Shown: positions 8,027-18,180, counted from the stretch's first letter. The stretch: 64,000 nucleotides of DNA from Actinomycetota bacterium (GCA_005779395.1 SXJP01000014.1:156684-220683), one strand, 5' to 3'. Program-made: numbers and translations. The notes: a model not told the origin generated them from the sequence alone.

Positions 8027-10149
8027 GGACCCGGCACCGTAGTGCTCGTAGACGCCGTAGTTGTTGTCGGCTCGGGCAAAGTCGATGGCGACGGGGATGT
8101 AGTAGGCGGGCTAGTCGTCGGCGTTGTCTTGCTCGGGGCTTCAGGGAATTCAAGTCGCCCTAGGCGCCCGTCGGAATTGATGAATTGAGCTGTGGGGATA
8201 AGCGCCCTGTCTGGCTCAACAAACTGTTCGATCGGTAGCCCATCGTGGGCTGGCTCCATGAACGCCCGCCAGATTCGCGCAGCTACTCCACCACCGAATC
8301 CCTGACCGCCAAGGTACCGATTCAGAGAACACTCAGGATCGTCGTTGTCTCCGCATGTCGGCTGCCCGACCCACACCGCAGTTGTCAACTGAGAGGTGAA
8401 GCCGACAAACCACGCATCGACATTGCTATTGGTCGTACCCGTCTTGCCAGCAGCAGGCCGCGGAAAGCTACCAAGAGTTCCTGCCGCAGTGCCGGCGCGC
8501 ACTGGGCCTTGGAGCATTTCGGTTAGCTGGCGAGCAATTTGCGGTCGCATCACGGCCTTGCCGCTTGTGCCATCGTTCCTGTAGATCACGACGCCCTCTG
8601 GGTCGACAATTTCCGAAACATATTCCGGCGCATGCCGCACCCCATCGGCGGCGATAGTCGAATAACTCGATGCCATTTCTAGAGGCGTCACTCCTAACGT
8701 TCCAAGGGCAAGCGACGTGACTGGGATTAGGTCAGACTCATTCACTCCCAATCTGCGCGCAGTCTCAATTACGCGTCCAGGCCCAACCGGGCCGTGCCCC
8801 AGAGAAATGATGAGACGAACGAATGCGCAGTTCACCGAGTCTGCGATCGCGGTTCGCAGACTCATAACGCCGGTGCCGTGTGCCCGCACCACATACGGAT
8901 CGGGGGGCGTGGTAGCGAGGGGCTTCGGAAACGAACAGACCGATTCGCCCGTAATCAGATCGTCGGGTGAGTAGCCAGCTTCGAGGGCAGTCGCTAGCAC
9001 AAACGTCTTGAAGCTTGATCCGGGTTGGCGTGCTCCCTGGGTGGCGAGGTTGTACTTACTTTGTGCAAAGTCAACACCGCCGACCATTGCTTTGACTGCA
9101 CCATTGGAATTGTCTAATGCGACGACCGCAGACGTGACAGGGGTTCCGGCCGGCAGGCCGGCGCGAACGGCTTCTTCGCCATGTGCTTGCATCGCCCTAT
9201 CGAGCGTCGTCGTTATTGCAAGACCGCCACCGTAAATTCGCGCCCGCCGTCTTTCCGGGTCTGGGCCAAGAGCGCGTGCTGCTGGCGTGTCTTGCTCGAC
9301 TAGGTGGTCAATCATCGCAGCGAGAAAATGCGTGTCGGGCGCGTACTTGGCGTTGTGATGCACAGCTTTAGGCAGTGGCGATCGTCGCGCCACACTGGCT
9401 TCAGCAGGACTCAGCACACCGTTGTCGACCATCGCAGCAAGCACACGATCGCGACGATCCTTCGCGCCGCCGGGATTCTCGACGGGATTCAATCCGTTCG
9501 GAGAACTGATCAGTCCCGCTAGCAGTGCTGCTTCGGCGACGGTGATGGCCCGCAACTTCTTATCGAAGTATCTTTCGCTAGCTGCCTTCACGCCATAGGC
9601 GCCAGCGCCGAAGTAGACCTCATTGAGATACCGCTCGAGAATTTCTTCCTTAGAAAAGCGGCGTTCGAATTGAGTGGCGACGTTTGCTTCGCGGACCTTC
9701 TGCTTCATCGAGCGCTCAGCTTCTGGAAACTGAGTGATCTTCACGAGTTGCTGTGTGATCGTGGATCCGCCCTGCAATCTAGTGTTGCCTTCGATGTCTC
9801 GAACTAGAGCGCGTGCATAGCCACGAAAGTCAATTCCTTCGTGTTTGAAAAAGTCACGATCCTCGATCGATATGACTGCATCGATTAGATGTTGCGGAAC
9901 TTTCTCGAGTCGGACGGCAACCCGATCCTGCTCGTTGTATAGCTGAGTCATCAGAGAGCCATCGCTCCACAGCACGGTCGTGCGTTGTTGCAGTGGCGCA
10001 AGGCTCGGCGTACGCGAGTTGTATGCAGTCGTTCCGAATGCCAGTCTTTGCACGGCAGGCAAGACAAATGCTGCGGCGGTCCCGAGCGCCATAGAACCAG
10101 CTAGCGATACCACAAGAAACCTTGTCGAGAACTTCACAAATCTGGTCAC
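8023..10149 (-). CDS. Class A penicillin-binding protein (transglycosylase-transpeptidase)
   Basis: A 708-residue bifunctional peptidoglycan synthase. After an N-terminal membrane anchor (about residues 9-33), the GT51 glycosyltransferase domain contains the catalytic glutamate E96 in IEDRDFFKHEG, plus GGSTITQQ at 127-134. The penicillin-binding transpeptidase domain has all three motifs: S378-x-x-K381, S438-V-N440 and K569-T-G-T572. The C-terminal tail (about 660-708) is a Pro/Thr/Ser-rich extracellular extension. It polymerises glycan strands and cross-links stem peptides at the outer face of the membrane. The start is a GTG at 10149. It leads the cluster that continues to 5110. Confidence 0.95.
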   Translation of the reverse strand: MTRFVKFSTRFLVVSLAGSMALGTAAAFVLPAVQRLAFGTTAYNSRTPSLAPLQQRTTVLWSDGSLMTQLYNEQDRVAVRLEKVPQHLIDAVISIEDRDFFKHEGIDFRGYARALVRDIEGNTRLQGGSTITQQLVKITQFPEAERSMKQKVREANVATQFERRFSKEEILERYLNEVYFGAGAYGVKAASERYFDKKLRAITVAEAALLAGLISSPNGLNPVENPGGAKDRRDRVLAAMVDNGVLSPAEASVARRSPLPKAVHHNAKYAPDTHFLAAMIDHLVEQDTPAARALGPDPERRRARIYGGGLAITTTLDRAMQAHGEEAVRAGLPAGTPVTSAVVALDNSNGAVKAMVGGVDFAQSKYNLATQGARQPGSSFKTFVLATALEAGYSPDDLITGESVCSFPKPLATTPPDPYVVRAHGTGVMSLRTAIADSVNCAFVRLIISLGHGPVGPGRVIETARRLGVNESDLIPVTSLALGTLGVTPLEMASSYSTIAADGVRHAPEYVSEIVDPEGVVIYRNDGTSGKAVMRPQIARQLTEMLQGPVRAGTAAGTLGSFPRPAAGKTGTTNSNVDAWFVGFTSQLTTAVWVGQPTCGDNDDPECSLNRYLGGQGFGGGVAARIWRAFMEPAHDGLPIEQFVEPDRALIPTAQFINSDGRLGRLEFPEAPSKTTPTTSPPTTSPSPSTLPEPTTTTASTSTTVPGP

Positions 10150-10215
10150 GTCGACCTCTGAGTCTATTCGTCATCGTGGCTATTCCTGTTGCTCGACGCC
10201 GTTAGCCTGCCTCCA

Positions 10216-11007
10216 ATGTTGCTTGATGCGCACCTGATACTCGCTGGGTTCAGGAGCTATGCGACCTACCGAGCTGCGACCATCGCGGGTCTTTTCACCA
10301 ACATCGTCTTTGGCTTCTTGCGTGGTGCGATATTGCTCGCGGCGATCAGACAAGCTGGTGATATCGGTGGCTACTCGACAACCGACGCTCTCGCGTACGT
10401 TTGGCTTACCCAGGGACTAATTGCCGTCATCGCGATTTGGAACTGGAACGAGTTGGCTCTTCGAATCGAATCCGGCGACATCGCAACTGATCTCACACGG
10501 CCAATCGACCCGCAACGCTATTGGCTCGCTAGAGACTTCGGACGTGCGGCCTATGCGCTTTGTATTCGAGGTATCGGTCCAGTCGCTGTCGGGTTCGTAC
10601 TTTTTGACGTCACTGTGCCACCAGACGTGTGGCAGTGGATGTCGTTTGTAGTTAGTGTCGCCCTCGCCGTTTGGATCAGTTTCGGACTGCGTTTCATAGT
10701 GAACCTGGCACCGATATGGTTGCGCGATTGGCGGGGGGCGCTGATCGTCTCGAACGTGCTCGCAACCCTCATGTCTGGTTTCTTGATGCCTATCGCCTGG
10801 TTTCCGCACTGGGCACGGGTCGTGATGCACGCCTTGCCGTGGGCTGGCACAACCCAAGCTCCGATCGACGTCTTTCTCGGCAAAGCATCAGGACCTTCGG
10901 GCATAGCAACAATTGGACTGCAGGCTGCGTGGGGATTTGCACTGTTCGTCTGCGGTCGCTTCGCGCTAATTGCTGGCACAAGAAAACTGGTCGTGCACGG
11001 AGGATGA
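10216..11007 (+). CDS. ABC-2 family transporter permease
   Basis: A membrane protein of about 263 residues with six predicted transmembrane segments, of the ABC-2 permease group (COG4587-like) that pairs with COG4586 ATPases. It forms one half of the channel with the permease encoded next. I chose the ATG at 10216; a TTG nine codons upstream is possible. The stop overlaps the next start as ATGA, with a GGAGG ribosome-binding site inside the end of this gene. Such systems are exporters of drugs, lipids or polysaccharide, but the cargo cannot be inferred here. Confidence 0.87.
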   Translation: MLLDAHLILAGFRSYATYRAATIAGLFTNIVFGFLRGAILLAAIRQAGDIGGYSTTDALAYVWLTQGLIAVIAIWNWNELALRIESGDIATDLTRPIDPQRYWLARDFGRAAYALCIRGIGPVAVGFVLFDVTVPPDVWQWMSFVVSVALAVWISFGLRFIVNLAPIWLRDWRGALIVSNVLATLMSGFLMPIAWFPHWARVVMHALPWAGTTQAPIDVFLGKASGPSGIATIGLQAAWGFALFVCGRFALIAGTRKLVVHGG

Positions 11008-11825
11008 GTGTTCAAGCCGAAGTCAGCGCTTCTTGGCGTGCGTACCGGCACCTCATCGGCGCGAGTGTTCGCGCCCAAATGCAGTTCCGCACAAGCTTGT
11101 TCATGCAGATGGTGGCCTCATGCGCGCTGACAGCAACGAACTTCATAGAAGTACTCGTAATTTTCGACCACTTGCCGATGCTTGGCAATTGGAGCGCCGT
11201 GGAAGTCGCGTTTCTTTACGGAGCTTCGGGCATTGGCTTCGGCCTCTGCGATATGGCGATCGGCAGCATCGAACGAACCGGCGAGTTGGTACGCACCGGG
11301 AAGTTCGACTCAATCATGTTGCGACCCGTTGGAACCCTTGTGTCGATCGCAGGTTCAGACATGGCCCTGCGTCGGGTCGGCGGAATAGCTCAGGCTGCAC
11401 TTGTCTTCGTCGTGGCTAGTGCACGCGTCGGAATCGAATTCAACGTGCGCAATGTCGTTCTCATAGTCGTGATGATCTTCGGCGGTACAGCGATATTCGC
11501 TGCGGTATTTCTTGCGACAGCCGCAATTCAATTCTGGATGGTCGGAGCAAACGAAATCGGCAACGCTCTCACGTACGGCGGGAACTATCTCACGTCGTTT
11601 CCACTACCGGTATTCAGTGGCTGGTTACGCCGCCTGCTCGCGTATGTTGTCCCTCTTGCATTCTGTGCGTACCTTCCGGCGTTAGCCATTCTCAACAAGC
11701 CAGACGAACTCGGTATCCCCGCATTCCTCCGATACGCGTCCCCTGCGGTCGCTGCGATTGTCTTCCTCGCTGCTTATGGGTTTTGGCGACTCGGAGTCCG
11801 TCATTACAGGAGTACCGGATCATGA
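11004..11825 (+). CDS. ABC-2 family transporter permease, second subunit
   Basis: A 273-residue permease with six hydrophobic segments, paralogous in layout to the gene before it (COG3694-like). The ATG at 11004 follows a strong GGAGG and overlaps the upstream stop. An in-frame extension to 10671 exists but would lie wholly inside the preceding gene, so it is rejected. The ATPase gene follows with another ATGA overlap. The three genes thus make a complete two-permease, one-ATPase exporter. Confidence 0.88.
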   Translation: MSVQAEVSASWRAYRHLIGASVRAQMQFRTSLFMQMVASCALTATNFIEVLVIFDHLPMLGNWSAVEVAFLYGASGIGFGLCDMAIGSIERTGELVRTGKFDSIMLRPVGTLVSIAGSDMALRRVGGIAQAALVFVVASARVGIEFNVRNVVLIVVMIFGGTAIFAAVFLATAAIQFWMVGANEIGNALTYGGNYLTSFPLPVFSGWLRRLLAYVVPLAFCAYLPALAILNKPDELGIPAFLRYASPAVAAIVFLAAYGFWRLGVRHYRSTGS

Positions 11826-12778
11826 ATGTCGTAGAAACGCACGGTCTCACAAAAAACTTCGTCGTCTACGAGCGCAACGGACTTATCAGGCGGACCCGGG
11901 AGGTGCGCACCGCAGTAGCCGACGTCAGCTTCTCTGTGGCCGCTGGTGAGATGGTCGGTTATGTCGGACCCAACGGAGCCGGCAAGTCAACTACGGTCAA
12001 GATACTCACGGGAATACTCGTACCGGATGCTGGCACGTGTTCTGTCGCCGGCTTCGTGCCACATAAGAGGCGGCTCGAGCTCGCTCGTCGAATCGGAGTT
12101 GTGTTCGGACAACGATCAAATCTCTGGTGGGATCTGCCTTTGATAGAGAGTTTTGACCTGCTCCGTCACCTGTACAGGGTCGATCACCAAAAGCACCAGG
12201 CAAATCTCGACGAGTGCGTCGAACGGCTGGCGCTCGAAGACGTACTCAAGACTCCGGTCCGCCAACTTTCTCTTGGCCAACGCATGCGCGGCGAGTTAAC
12301 CGCTGCATTGTTGCATGGTCCCACAGTGTTGTTCTTGGATGAACCGACTATTGGCCTTGATGTCGTGAGCAAGGCTGCAGTTCGAGACTTCTTGGCCGAT
12401 CTGAACCGTGATCGCAATACAACGGTCCTGCTTACGACCCATGACCTCGACGACATTGAGCGGCTTTGCAAGCGCCTCCTAATAATCGACCATGGGACTG
12501 TTATTTACGACGGAGGGCTAAACGAACTACGCGACGAGTACGAGCCTTATCGCACACTCGTAGTCGATCTCGTCACGTCTGGCTCGCCTCTGGCGATCGA
12601 CGGAGCCGAGACGGTCAAAGTCGATGGGCCTAGGCAATGGTTGCGTTTCCACAGAGATCGCTACAGCGCTTCGGAACTGATAAATCGTGTCGGTGAGGTA
12701 GCTGAGATCCGTGACCTCACGATCGAAGAACCTGACATCGAATCGGTAGTTGCGAAGATCTACACGCGCCAAACCTGA
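11822..12778 (+). CDS. ABC transporter ATP-binding protein (COG4586-type exporter)
   Basis: The 318-residue nucleotide-binding subunit that powers the two permeases encoded just upstream. Walker A is GPNGAGKST at 49-57, the Q-loop lies in FGQRSNLWWDLP, the signature is LSLGQRM and Walker B is VLFLDEPTIGLD. The insert after the Q-loop and the C-terminal extension of about 80 residues match the COG4586 subgroup, related to daunorubicin-resistance ATPases. The chosen ATG at 11822 overlaps the previous stop; a longer reading from 11783 lies inside that gene. Confidence 0.92.
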   Translation: MNVVETHGLTKNFVVYERNGLIRRTREVRTAVADVSFSVAAGEMVGYVGPNGAGKSTTVKILTGILVPDAGTCSVAGFVPHKRRLELARRIGVVFGQRSNLWWDLPLIESFDLLRHLYRVDHQKHQANLDECVERLALEDVLKTPVRQLSLGQRMRGELTAALLHGPTVLFLDEPTIGLDVVSKAAVRDFLADLNRDRNTTVLLTTHDLDDIERLCKRLLIIDHGTVIYDGGLNELRDEYEPYRTLVVDLVTSGSPLAIDGAETVKVDGPRQWLRFHRDRYSASELINRVGEVAEIRDLTIEEPDIESVVAKIYTRQT

Positions 12779-12820
12779 GTCGTCTCGCTCGATTCGTTCC
12801 GCGTGAGACAGAATGTCGCG

Positions 12821-14503
12821 ATGACACATGATCTCGTAATCCGTAATGGTCTCGTTGTTGACGGGACTGGTTCAGCGCCACGCACCGCCGACATCGCAAT
12901 CGACGGAGACCGCATAACGACCGTCGGTGTCGTTAATGCCGATGGACTTCGAGAGATCGACGCGACCGGCAAGATTGTCACCCCAGGTTTCGTCGACATT
13001 CACACCCACCTCGATGCCCAAATTTCCTGGGATGCTCTCGGTACGAGCAGTTGCTGGCACGGCGTGACGAGCGTCGTCGTAGGCAACTGTGGCGTGAGCT
13101 TCGCACCGTGTGCTCCGGATGAACGCGAATATTTAGCCGAGCTAATGGAGTCGGTCGAAGACATTCCGCGCGACACGATCCTGCAAGGTCTCAACTGGGA
13201 CTGGACCACATATGGCGAATACCTAGAAGCTGTCGACCGGCTACCTAAGGGCATAAACGTTGGTGGCTTGGTCGGCCACTGCGCAGTCCGGCATCATGTG
13301 ATGGGCGAACGCGGGCTTTCGAAGGAGCCAGCAACTCCAGACGACATCGCTTCGATGTGCGAGCTCGTCGACGAAGCCATTGAAGCTGGCGCACTCGGCT
13401 TTGCTACCAGTCGCACCCTGTTGCACACCGTTCCTGACGGGCGGATGGTCCCAGGGACCTGGGCCGACACCGATGAGTTATACGCGATCGGTGATGTTCT
13501 TGGGCGCCATGACAAAGGGGTATTCGAGGTAGCGCCACGATTCGAAGGCTCTGGTATTGACTACGCAAATACTGCAGCAGAAATTCATTGGATGGCCGAG
13601 ATTCGTCGACGGACCGGCAGGCCCGTGACATTCGGAGTAGCGCAAAGCGACCTGGGTCCTGAGCTGTACAAGAAGATCTTCGACTTCGTAGAAGCAGAGG
13701 CAGCCGACGGTGGAGACATCCGCCCACAGACCACACCACGTTGCATCTCTCTGCTTTTCAGCCTGCAGGCACGAACCTTTTTTGATCGCGCTCCCGGTTG
13801 GTCTGAACTTGCAGGAAAAGGAGTTGCTGCCTACCTCGCCGCCTTCTCGAGCGACTCTGAGCGCGCAAGCCTGCTTGCGTCAGCGCGCGAACAGTCGCGC
13901 ATGGATTGGAACGGAGTATTCGTGCTGGCCACAGAACCAGCCAACTACAGGTTCAGCGAATCGGACTCGCTCGCCGCACACGCCGAGCGCCGCGGCGTTG
14001 ACGCGATAGAGGCCTTCATCGAGATCGCGCGCGAAACCGACGGTAGGGCAATTTTTTGTTACCCGTTCTTGAACCAGAGTCACGATGCCATCGAGTGGAT
14101 GCTCGACAAGGATTATTGCGTACTCGGTCTCGCCGATTCAGGTGCACACGTCGGGTTGATCATGGACGCAGGCCAGCCGACATGGCTGCTGTCGCACTGG
14201 GTGCGCGACAAGGCGATGCTCACATTAGAAGATGCGGTACGCAGATTGACATCCGACACTGCAGATCTGTTCGGGATAGTCGATCGGGGTCGTCTTGTTG
14301 AAGGAGCGTTCGCCGATGTCAACGTGATCGACTTAGACGCCCTTTCCTTACCGCTACCGCGCATCGAGCATGACTTCCCTCTCGGGGCAGGTCGTTATGT
14401 GCAGCGGTCGAGTGGTTACGACGCGACAATCGTGAATGGTTCCGTTTTCATGGAACACGGTGAGCACACGGGTGCGCTGGCCGGAACGACCCTGCGCAGC
14501 TAA
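12821..14503 (+). CDS. Amidohydrolase, N-acyl-D-amino-acid deacylase family
   Basis: A 560-residue amidohydrolase (COG3653-like). The metal-binding HxH is at H61 and H63 (DIHTHLD), and the cysteine typical of D-aminoacylases is C90 (GNCGVSF). Family enzymes hydrolyse N-acyl-D-amino acids, or related amides, in the cytoplasm. The small N- and C-terminal beta-sandwich typical of the superfamily is visible in the first 55 residues (LVIRNGLVVDGTG) and near the end (FADVNVIDLDAL). I chose ATG 12821; an ATG six codons earlier is in frame. It follows the ABC exporter at a short distance, on the same strand, with no evident terminator. Confidence 0.88.
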   Translation: MTHDLVIRNGLVVDGTGSAPRTADIAIDGDRITTVGVVNADGLREIDATGKIVTPGFVDIHTHLDAQISWDALGTSSCWHGVTSVVVGNCGVSFAPCAPDEREYLAELMESVEDIPRDTILQGLNWDWTTYGEYLEAVDRLPKGINVGGLVGHCAVRHHVMGERGLSKEPATPDDIASMCELVDEAIEAGALGFATSRTLLHTVPDGRMVPGTWADTDELYAIGDVLGRHDKGVFEVAPRFEGSGIDYANTAAEIHWMAEIRRRTGRPVTFGVAQSDLGPELYKKIFDFVEAEAADGGDIRPQTTPRCISLLFSLQARTFFDRAPGWSELAGKGVAAYLAAFSSDSERASLLASAREQSRMDWNGVFVLATEPANYRFSESDSLAAHAERRGVDAIEAFIEIARETDGRAIFCYPFLNQSHDAIEWMLDKDYCVLGLADSGAHVGLIMDAGQPTWLLSHWVRDKAMLTLEDAVRRLTSDTADLFGIVDRGRLVEGAFADVNVIDLDALSLPLPRIEHDFPLGAGRYVQRSSGYDATIVNGSVFMEHGEHTGALAGTTLRS

Positions 14504-14514
14504 ACCGCTGCGTG

Positions 14515-15927
14515 TTAGCGATCGGCGTTGGCGAGAGCCGCTGCCCACCGCTTCTTTCGCGGAGCTGGCTCGGCGTGCGCAGCAACAACTGCTTCGCGCC
14601 TAGATGAGCTGACAAACGGGTTCCGTGGCGGCATCTGCGCTTGCGCGTCAACCGTGGTCTCGACAGCTTCGGCGACGGCCGCGGGTTCCATGACTACACC
14701 GAAGTCCCGTGCCACCACCGGTTCCGTCGCTAGCGCTGTCTCAACGACAGCCAGTGGTTCTAGGACGGGCTGTGGCGCAACCTCAGCCACTACTTCCGAA
14801 ACTAACTGAGGCTCTGGGATCACTTCGGTGGCGATTGAGGTCTCCGTTGCCGCCACCACGATTGCTGGCTCTACTCGTGGCTTCGGCGCTGGGGCAAACG
14901 TGAGCTTCGACCACGGAATCTGCACTCGTACGGCCGATGTGCCTTCGGCCGGATCGACGACTTGAACATCTATCTCATGTCGACGCGCAATTCGGCCAAC
15001 GACATCGAGACCGATTGATTTTGTCGGCAATAGATCTGTCGCTAGAACTCGAGCGACCCTCTTGTTTGCGACGTCGCGCGACCGAGAATCCATCGCTTCG
15101 CCTTCGTTGACGATCGTGACGACGTAGCCGACATCGTTCGTTGCGCCCGAGACAGTCACCGATCCGCCGCTAGCTGTCGCGTTCGCGGCGTTATCTATGA
15201 GTTCCCCTAACAGGTTTGTCATGTCGTTCACGGTTGTCGCGTCTAGGTACGCGTCGCCAATTTCGGCTGTGCCAATACGCCCTGCCGCATCGCAAGACAA
15301 CACAGCGTTTGCTACGACCGTGGCCACAGACGATGCACGATCTTGCTGGTGGGCTGTCGAGCCAAGCAATTCCAACAGTCCAGCAGTGTGGCGTTCTGAG
15401 CGGAGGACCGCGCCGTGTACGGACTCAAGCGATAGCGAGATCGCGGGGTAAGGACTACCGTCGATTAGTACCGCGCAAGCATCGATCGCTGAGTTCAGCG
15501 CCATATCCGTTCGTGTCGCACAGTTAGTAGCTAGCTCCTTGATCGCATCGTGGGCGGCTCGCTCTGCGCTTACCGTCTCGATCCCGCGCCGACGCCCTTC
15601 GGCTATCGCGTTCGAGAGTTGTCCGAGTTCGCCATCAAAGCCGCCACGGGCATCGCGCGTCATCAACATTTCATCGACCGAGACCTTGCGTCCGAGTCGT
15701 TGCATGACATTGAGGTCCATGACTTGTTCGGTCAGCACCGTGATCGGTCTAGTGATCGAGGCCGTAATGGCGATGGCCAACAGGATCGCTGCACCAGCGA
15801 CAGCGGCGACTACCAACCCAAGGCCGAGACTCGGACCCAAGTCGAGCGTGCCAACGACCACCAGGGCAGCCACTGGCACCGCGAAACCGGCCAACACTCG
15901 TGTTCGTATGCTCGTTCTTTGCAACAT
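14515..15927 (-). CDS. Membrane histidine-kinase-like protein with ATPase domain and Ala/Pro/Glu tail
   Basis: A 470-residue protein. Two N-terminal transmembrane segments (about 10-30 and 35-58) lead into a HAMP-like stretch and a helical region. A GHKL-type ATP-binding domain then shows the N box (LLGELIDNAANATASGG, about 240-256) and a later glycine motif (SIGLDVVGRIARR). The layout resembles the actinobacterial nitrate/nitrite-sensing type kinases, but no convincing phospho-accepting histidine box is seen. Residues about 345-450 are low-complexity Val/Ala/Pro/Glu, and the end is basic. No response regulator is adjacent. It could be a kinase or an ATP-binding scaffold. Confidence 0.75.
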   Translation of the reverse strand: MLQRTSIRTRVLAGFAVPVAALVVVGTLDLGPSLGLGLVVAAVAGAAILLAIAITASITRPITVLTEQVMDLNVMQRLGRKVSVDEMLMTRDARGGFDGELGQLSNAIAEGRRRGIETVSAERAAHDAIKELATNCATRTDMALNSAIDACAVLIDGSPYPAISLSLESVHGAVLRSERHTAGLLELLGSTAHQQDRASSVATVVANAVLSCDAAGRIGTAEIGDAYLDATTVNDMTNLLGELIDNAANATASGGSVTVSGATNDVGYVVTIVNEGEAMDSRSRDVANKRVARVLATDLLPTKSIGLDVVGRIARRHEIDVQVVDPAEGTSAVRVQIPWSKLTFAPAPKPRVEPAIVVAATETSIATEVIPEPQLVSEVVAEVAPQPVLEPLAVVETALATEPVVARDFGVVMEPAAVAEAVETTVDAQAQMPPRNPFVSSSRREAVVAAHAEPAPRKKRWAAALANADR

Positions 15928-16092
15928 CGCAGCCCTAGACGTGACATACCTAGTAGGTGAAAACGGACCAAACCAGGTTTCCGGTATGTCCGATTATAGG
16001 CACTTCTGCTACTAGGCAGGGAGGCCCATTTGCAGTATGTGGGGCAGGAGTTGGTCCGCCACGGCGAATGCCTCGATGAACTGTCACATGAG

Positions 16093-16164
16093 AGGTGGCG
16101 GCGGGATTCGAACCCGCGTCAAAGGCTTTGCAGGCCTCTGCCTGAACCACTCGGCTACGCCACC
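16093..16164 (-). tRNA. tRNA-Cys (GCA)
   Basis: The minus strand folds into a complete 72-nt cloverleaf. It has a 7-bp acceptor (GGTGGCG/CGCCACC), a D arm with GCC/GGC, an anticodon stem GAGGC/GCCTT with loop CTGCAAA (anticodon GCA), a T stem GCGGG/CCCGC with loop TTCGAAT, and discriminator U73, the identity base for cysteine tRNAs. CCA is not encoded. The flanking spaces 15928-16092 and 16165-16239 hold no other gene I can see. Confidence 0.95.
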
Positions 16165-16239
16165 GGAGCAGGTGGAGGATAACCGTCGCAGGCTTGGGTC
16201 CCCACACCGTGACTAATAACTAAAGTATTGTCCGCGCTC

Positions 16240-18180
16240 ATGCGGGCTCATTCTCGTGCAAATCCGTTGACGGCTGCAGTCACGGCGGTGGCGTTGATGG
16301 TCGCTTGCTCCTCGACGGACTCCGTGCCAGAAACACGGCCACCGGTAGAGGCCAACCTTGCTTGTGATTGGCCAATGTTCGGGCAGTCAGCACGACGGAC
16401 GTTTGCTTACCCCGAGAATTGCGACACCGGGATCTCTGTATCGACCGCGAGTCGATTAACCGAAGGCTGGTTTTTTTCGACACGCGATGTCGTGACAGCT
16501 AGTCCTGCGATAGCGAACGGCACTGTCTTTGTTGGCGACTGGTCCGGGAGGTTTTACGCGATCGACGCCAAGACCGGTGCCGAACGCTGGATTTTTGATG
16601 CACCGAAACATGAGACCGTGTACTCGGGACAGATTGTGAGTTCAGCGGCAGTCGCTATTACGGACGGAGAGCTACGCGTCTTCTTCGCGAGCGGCAAGAC
16701 AATGTTCGCCGCGAGCGCAAAGGACGGAACGATTCGGTGGCGGCATGAACTCGGCAAACCAGGCGATGGCACAGACCAGACAGAGATCCAATCGTCACCT
16801 GTAGTAGCGGAAGGCAAAGTCATATTCGGGTGGGACGCTCATGACACGCCGGGAGTACCGGCCGGGGTGGTTGCTCTCGACGCTGCGACAGGAGAGAAGG
16901 CTTGGGTCTTCGACACCGACGAAGGCTTGCCCGCGAGTGGCTGCGTTGGCGTTTGGAGTAGCCCGACCGTAGACATCGAATCCGGCCTAGCGTTCTTCGG
17001 AACAGCAAACTGTTCAAGCGCTCCCGAAAATTGGCGAGGCCTGTCTGAATCGATCGTCGCGATCGACCTGCAATCTGGCGAGCTCCGCTGGAAGTTCCAA
17101 CCTCGCGGACCGTCGAACAACGACTTCGATTTCGCCGGTGCGCCAAACCTTTTCGAGATTGAAGGACGTGCTGTTGTTGGGCTCGGTGGCAAAGACGGCC
17201 ACTATTACGCCCTCGACCGCAAGACCGGCGAAAAGGTTTGGGAACATCGCGGACAAAGCCCTGAGGTGAGTCCGGGATTCAGCTTCGGTGGCTTCATCGG
17301 AGCGGCAAGCGTCGCCGATGGTGTCGTGGCTGCTGGACTCGCCGACAACAACCATTGTCCATGCCTCATCGGTTTCGATGCGTCTACCGGAGAACGTCTA
17401 TGGGACCAACCGACTGCATCGGCCACCTATGGAAGTAGCGCGATCGTCAACGGGGTGTTACTCAGCGGAGGGACCGACTTCACATTCAGAGCGCTCGATC
17501 TGCAGACTGGCGAAGTCTTGTGGAGCTACGGCGTTGCAGGAGCGGTGAGCGGAGGCCCGGCCGTTGCTGGCGACCTCGTAGTAGTTCCCACCGGCATTCG
17601 CGAGCCGGGCGCCGACCCGGCAGGCACGAAAGCCGGGGTGTACGGCTTCACGATCGGTGGCGCCACCGCGGAAACGACGACGACGCAGAATGGTTTGACG
17701 CTCCCCGACAACACGACAGCACCGCCAGAGGAACCTATCGACCCGTCCCTTCCTGCCCGTCCAATGTGTGTTGCTAGCCCGTGCGATCCAGGGTTCGGCA
17801 TCAAAGCACCGCCCGCAGGGATTGCGCCAGAAGTGCGCATCTGGCTAACGCCTCGCCCGTTTCGCATTGAGGTTCGCGGCTCTGGCTTCGGCGAGCCGAC
17901 GGCTTGGCTGCGGCCAGGCTCGATCGCTGCAGACATTGGCGCAGTCGCCTACGCCGTCTTCGCAAACGACGATGCCCTCAATGGCATCTTGCTTTGCGTG
18001 CTCGACGACTCATTCGACTGTGTGAGCACGACTTTGCCAGGAGGAGTCCTTTCGAGCTATAACCGCATCTCGATTCTTGCCATAGCAAATACCCCGAACT
18101 TGCCGGCACCAGGTGAAGGGTTCGACCGACTCGTCACTACTGTCGCCTTAGACGCAGCAGTACAACTGGAGGCAAAGTGA
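16240..18180 (+). CDS. PQQ-like beta-propeller lipoprotein
   Basis: About 646 residues with a lipoprotein signal peptide ending in a lipobox (LMVAC-SS), so it is exported and tethered to the membrane. The body carries repeated propeller blades with the YAIDAKTGAERW / VALDAATGEKAW / YALDRKTGEKVW signature of quinoprotein-type or pyrrolo-quinoline quinone-like eight-bladed folds. A C-terminal domain of about 120 residues after a Thr/Pro linker is unassigned. Whether it binds PQQ is unknown. A TTG at 16228 is an alternative start; I preferred the ATG at 16240. Its end overlaps the next lipoprotein gene as GTGA. Confidence 0.85.
   Translation: MRAHSRANPLTAAVTAVALMVACSSTDSVPETRPPVEANLACDWPMFGQSARRTFAYPENCDTGISVSTASRLTEGWFFSTRDVVTASPAIANGTVFVGDWSGRFYAIDAKTGAERWIFDAPKHETVYSGQIVSSAAVAITDGELRVFFASGKTMFAASAKDGTIRWRHELGKPGDGTDQTEIQSSPVVAEGKVIFGWDAHDTPGVPAGVVALDAATGEKAWVFDTDEGLPASGCVGVWSSPTVDIESGLAFFGTANCSSAPENWRGLSESIVAIDLQSGELRWKFQPRGPSNNDFDFAGAPNLFEIEGRAVVGLGGKDGHYYALDRKTGEKVWEHRGQSPEVSPGFSFGGFIGAASVADGVVAAGLADNNHCPCLIGFDASTGERLWDQPTASATYGSSAIVNGVLLSGGTDFTFRALDLQTGEVLWSYGVAGAVSGGPAVAGDLVVVPTGIREPGADPAGTKAGVYGFTIGGATAETTTTQNGLTLPDNTTAPPEEPIDPSLPARPMCVASPCDPGFGIKAPPAGIAPEVRIWLTPRPFRIEVRGSGFGEPTAWLRPGSIAADIGAVAYAVFANDDALNGILLCVLDDSFDCVSTTLPGGVLSSYNRISILAIANTPNLPAPGEGFDRLVTTVALDAAVQLEAK

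Noticed and set aside
10671..11003. N-terminal extension of the second ABC permease
   Set aside because: It lies wholly within the first permease gene; the ATG at 11004 has a strong GGAGG and an ATGA overlap.
15964..15992. Inverted repeat CGGAC-N19-GTCCG upstream of the kinase-like gene
   Set aside because: Short arms and a long spacer; expected by chance and unlike the CTGAC-N6-GTCAG operator.
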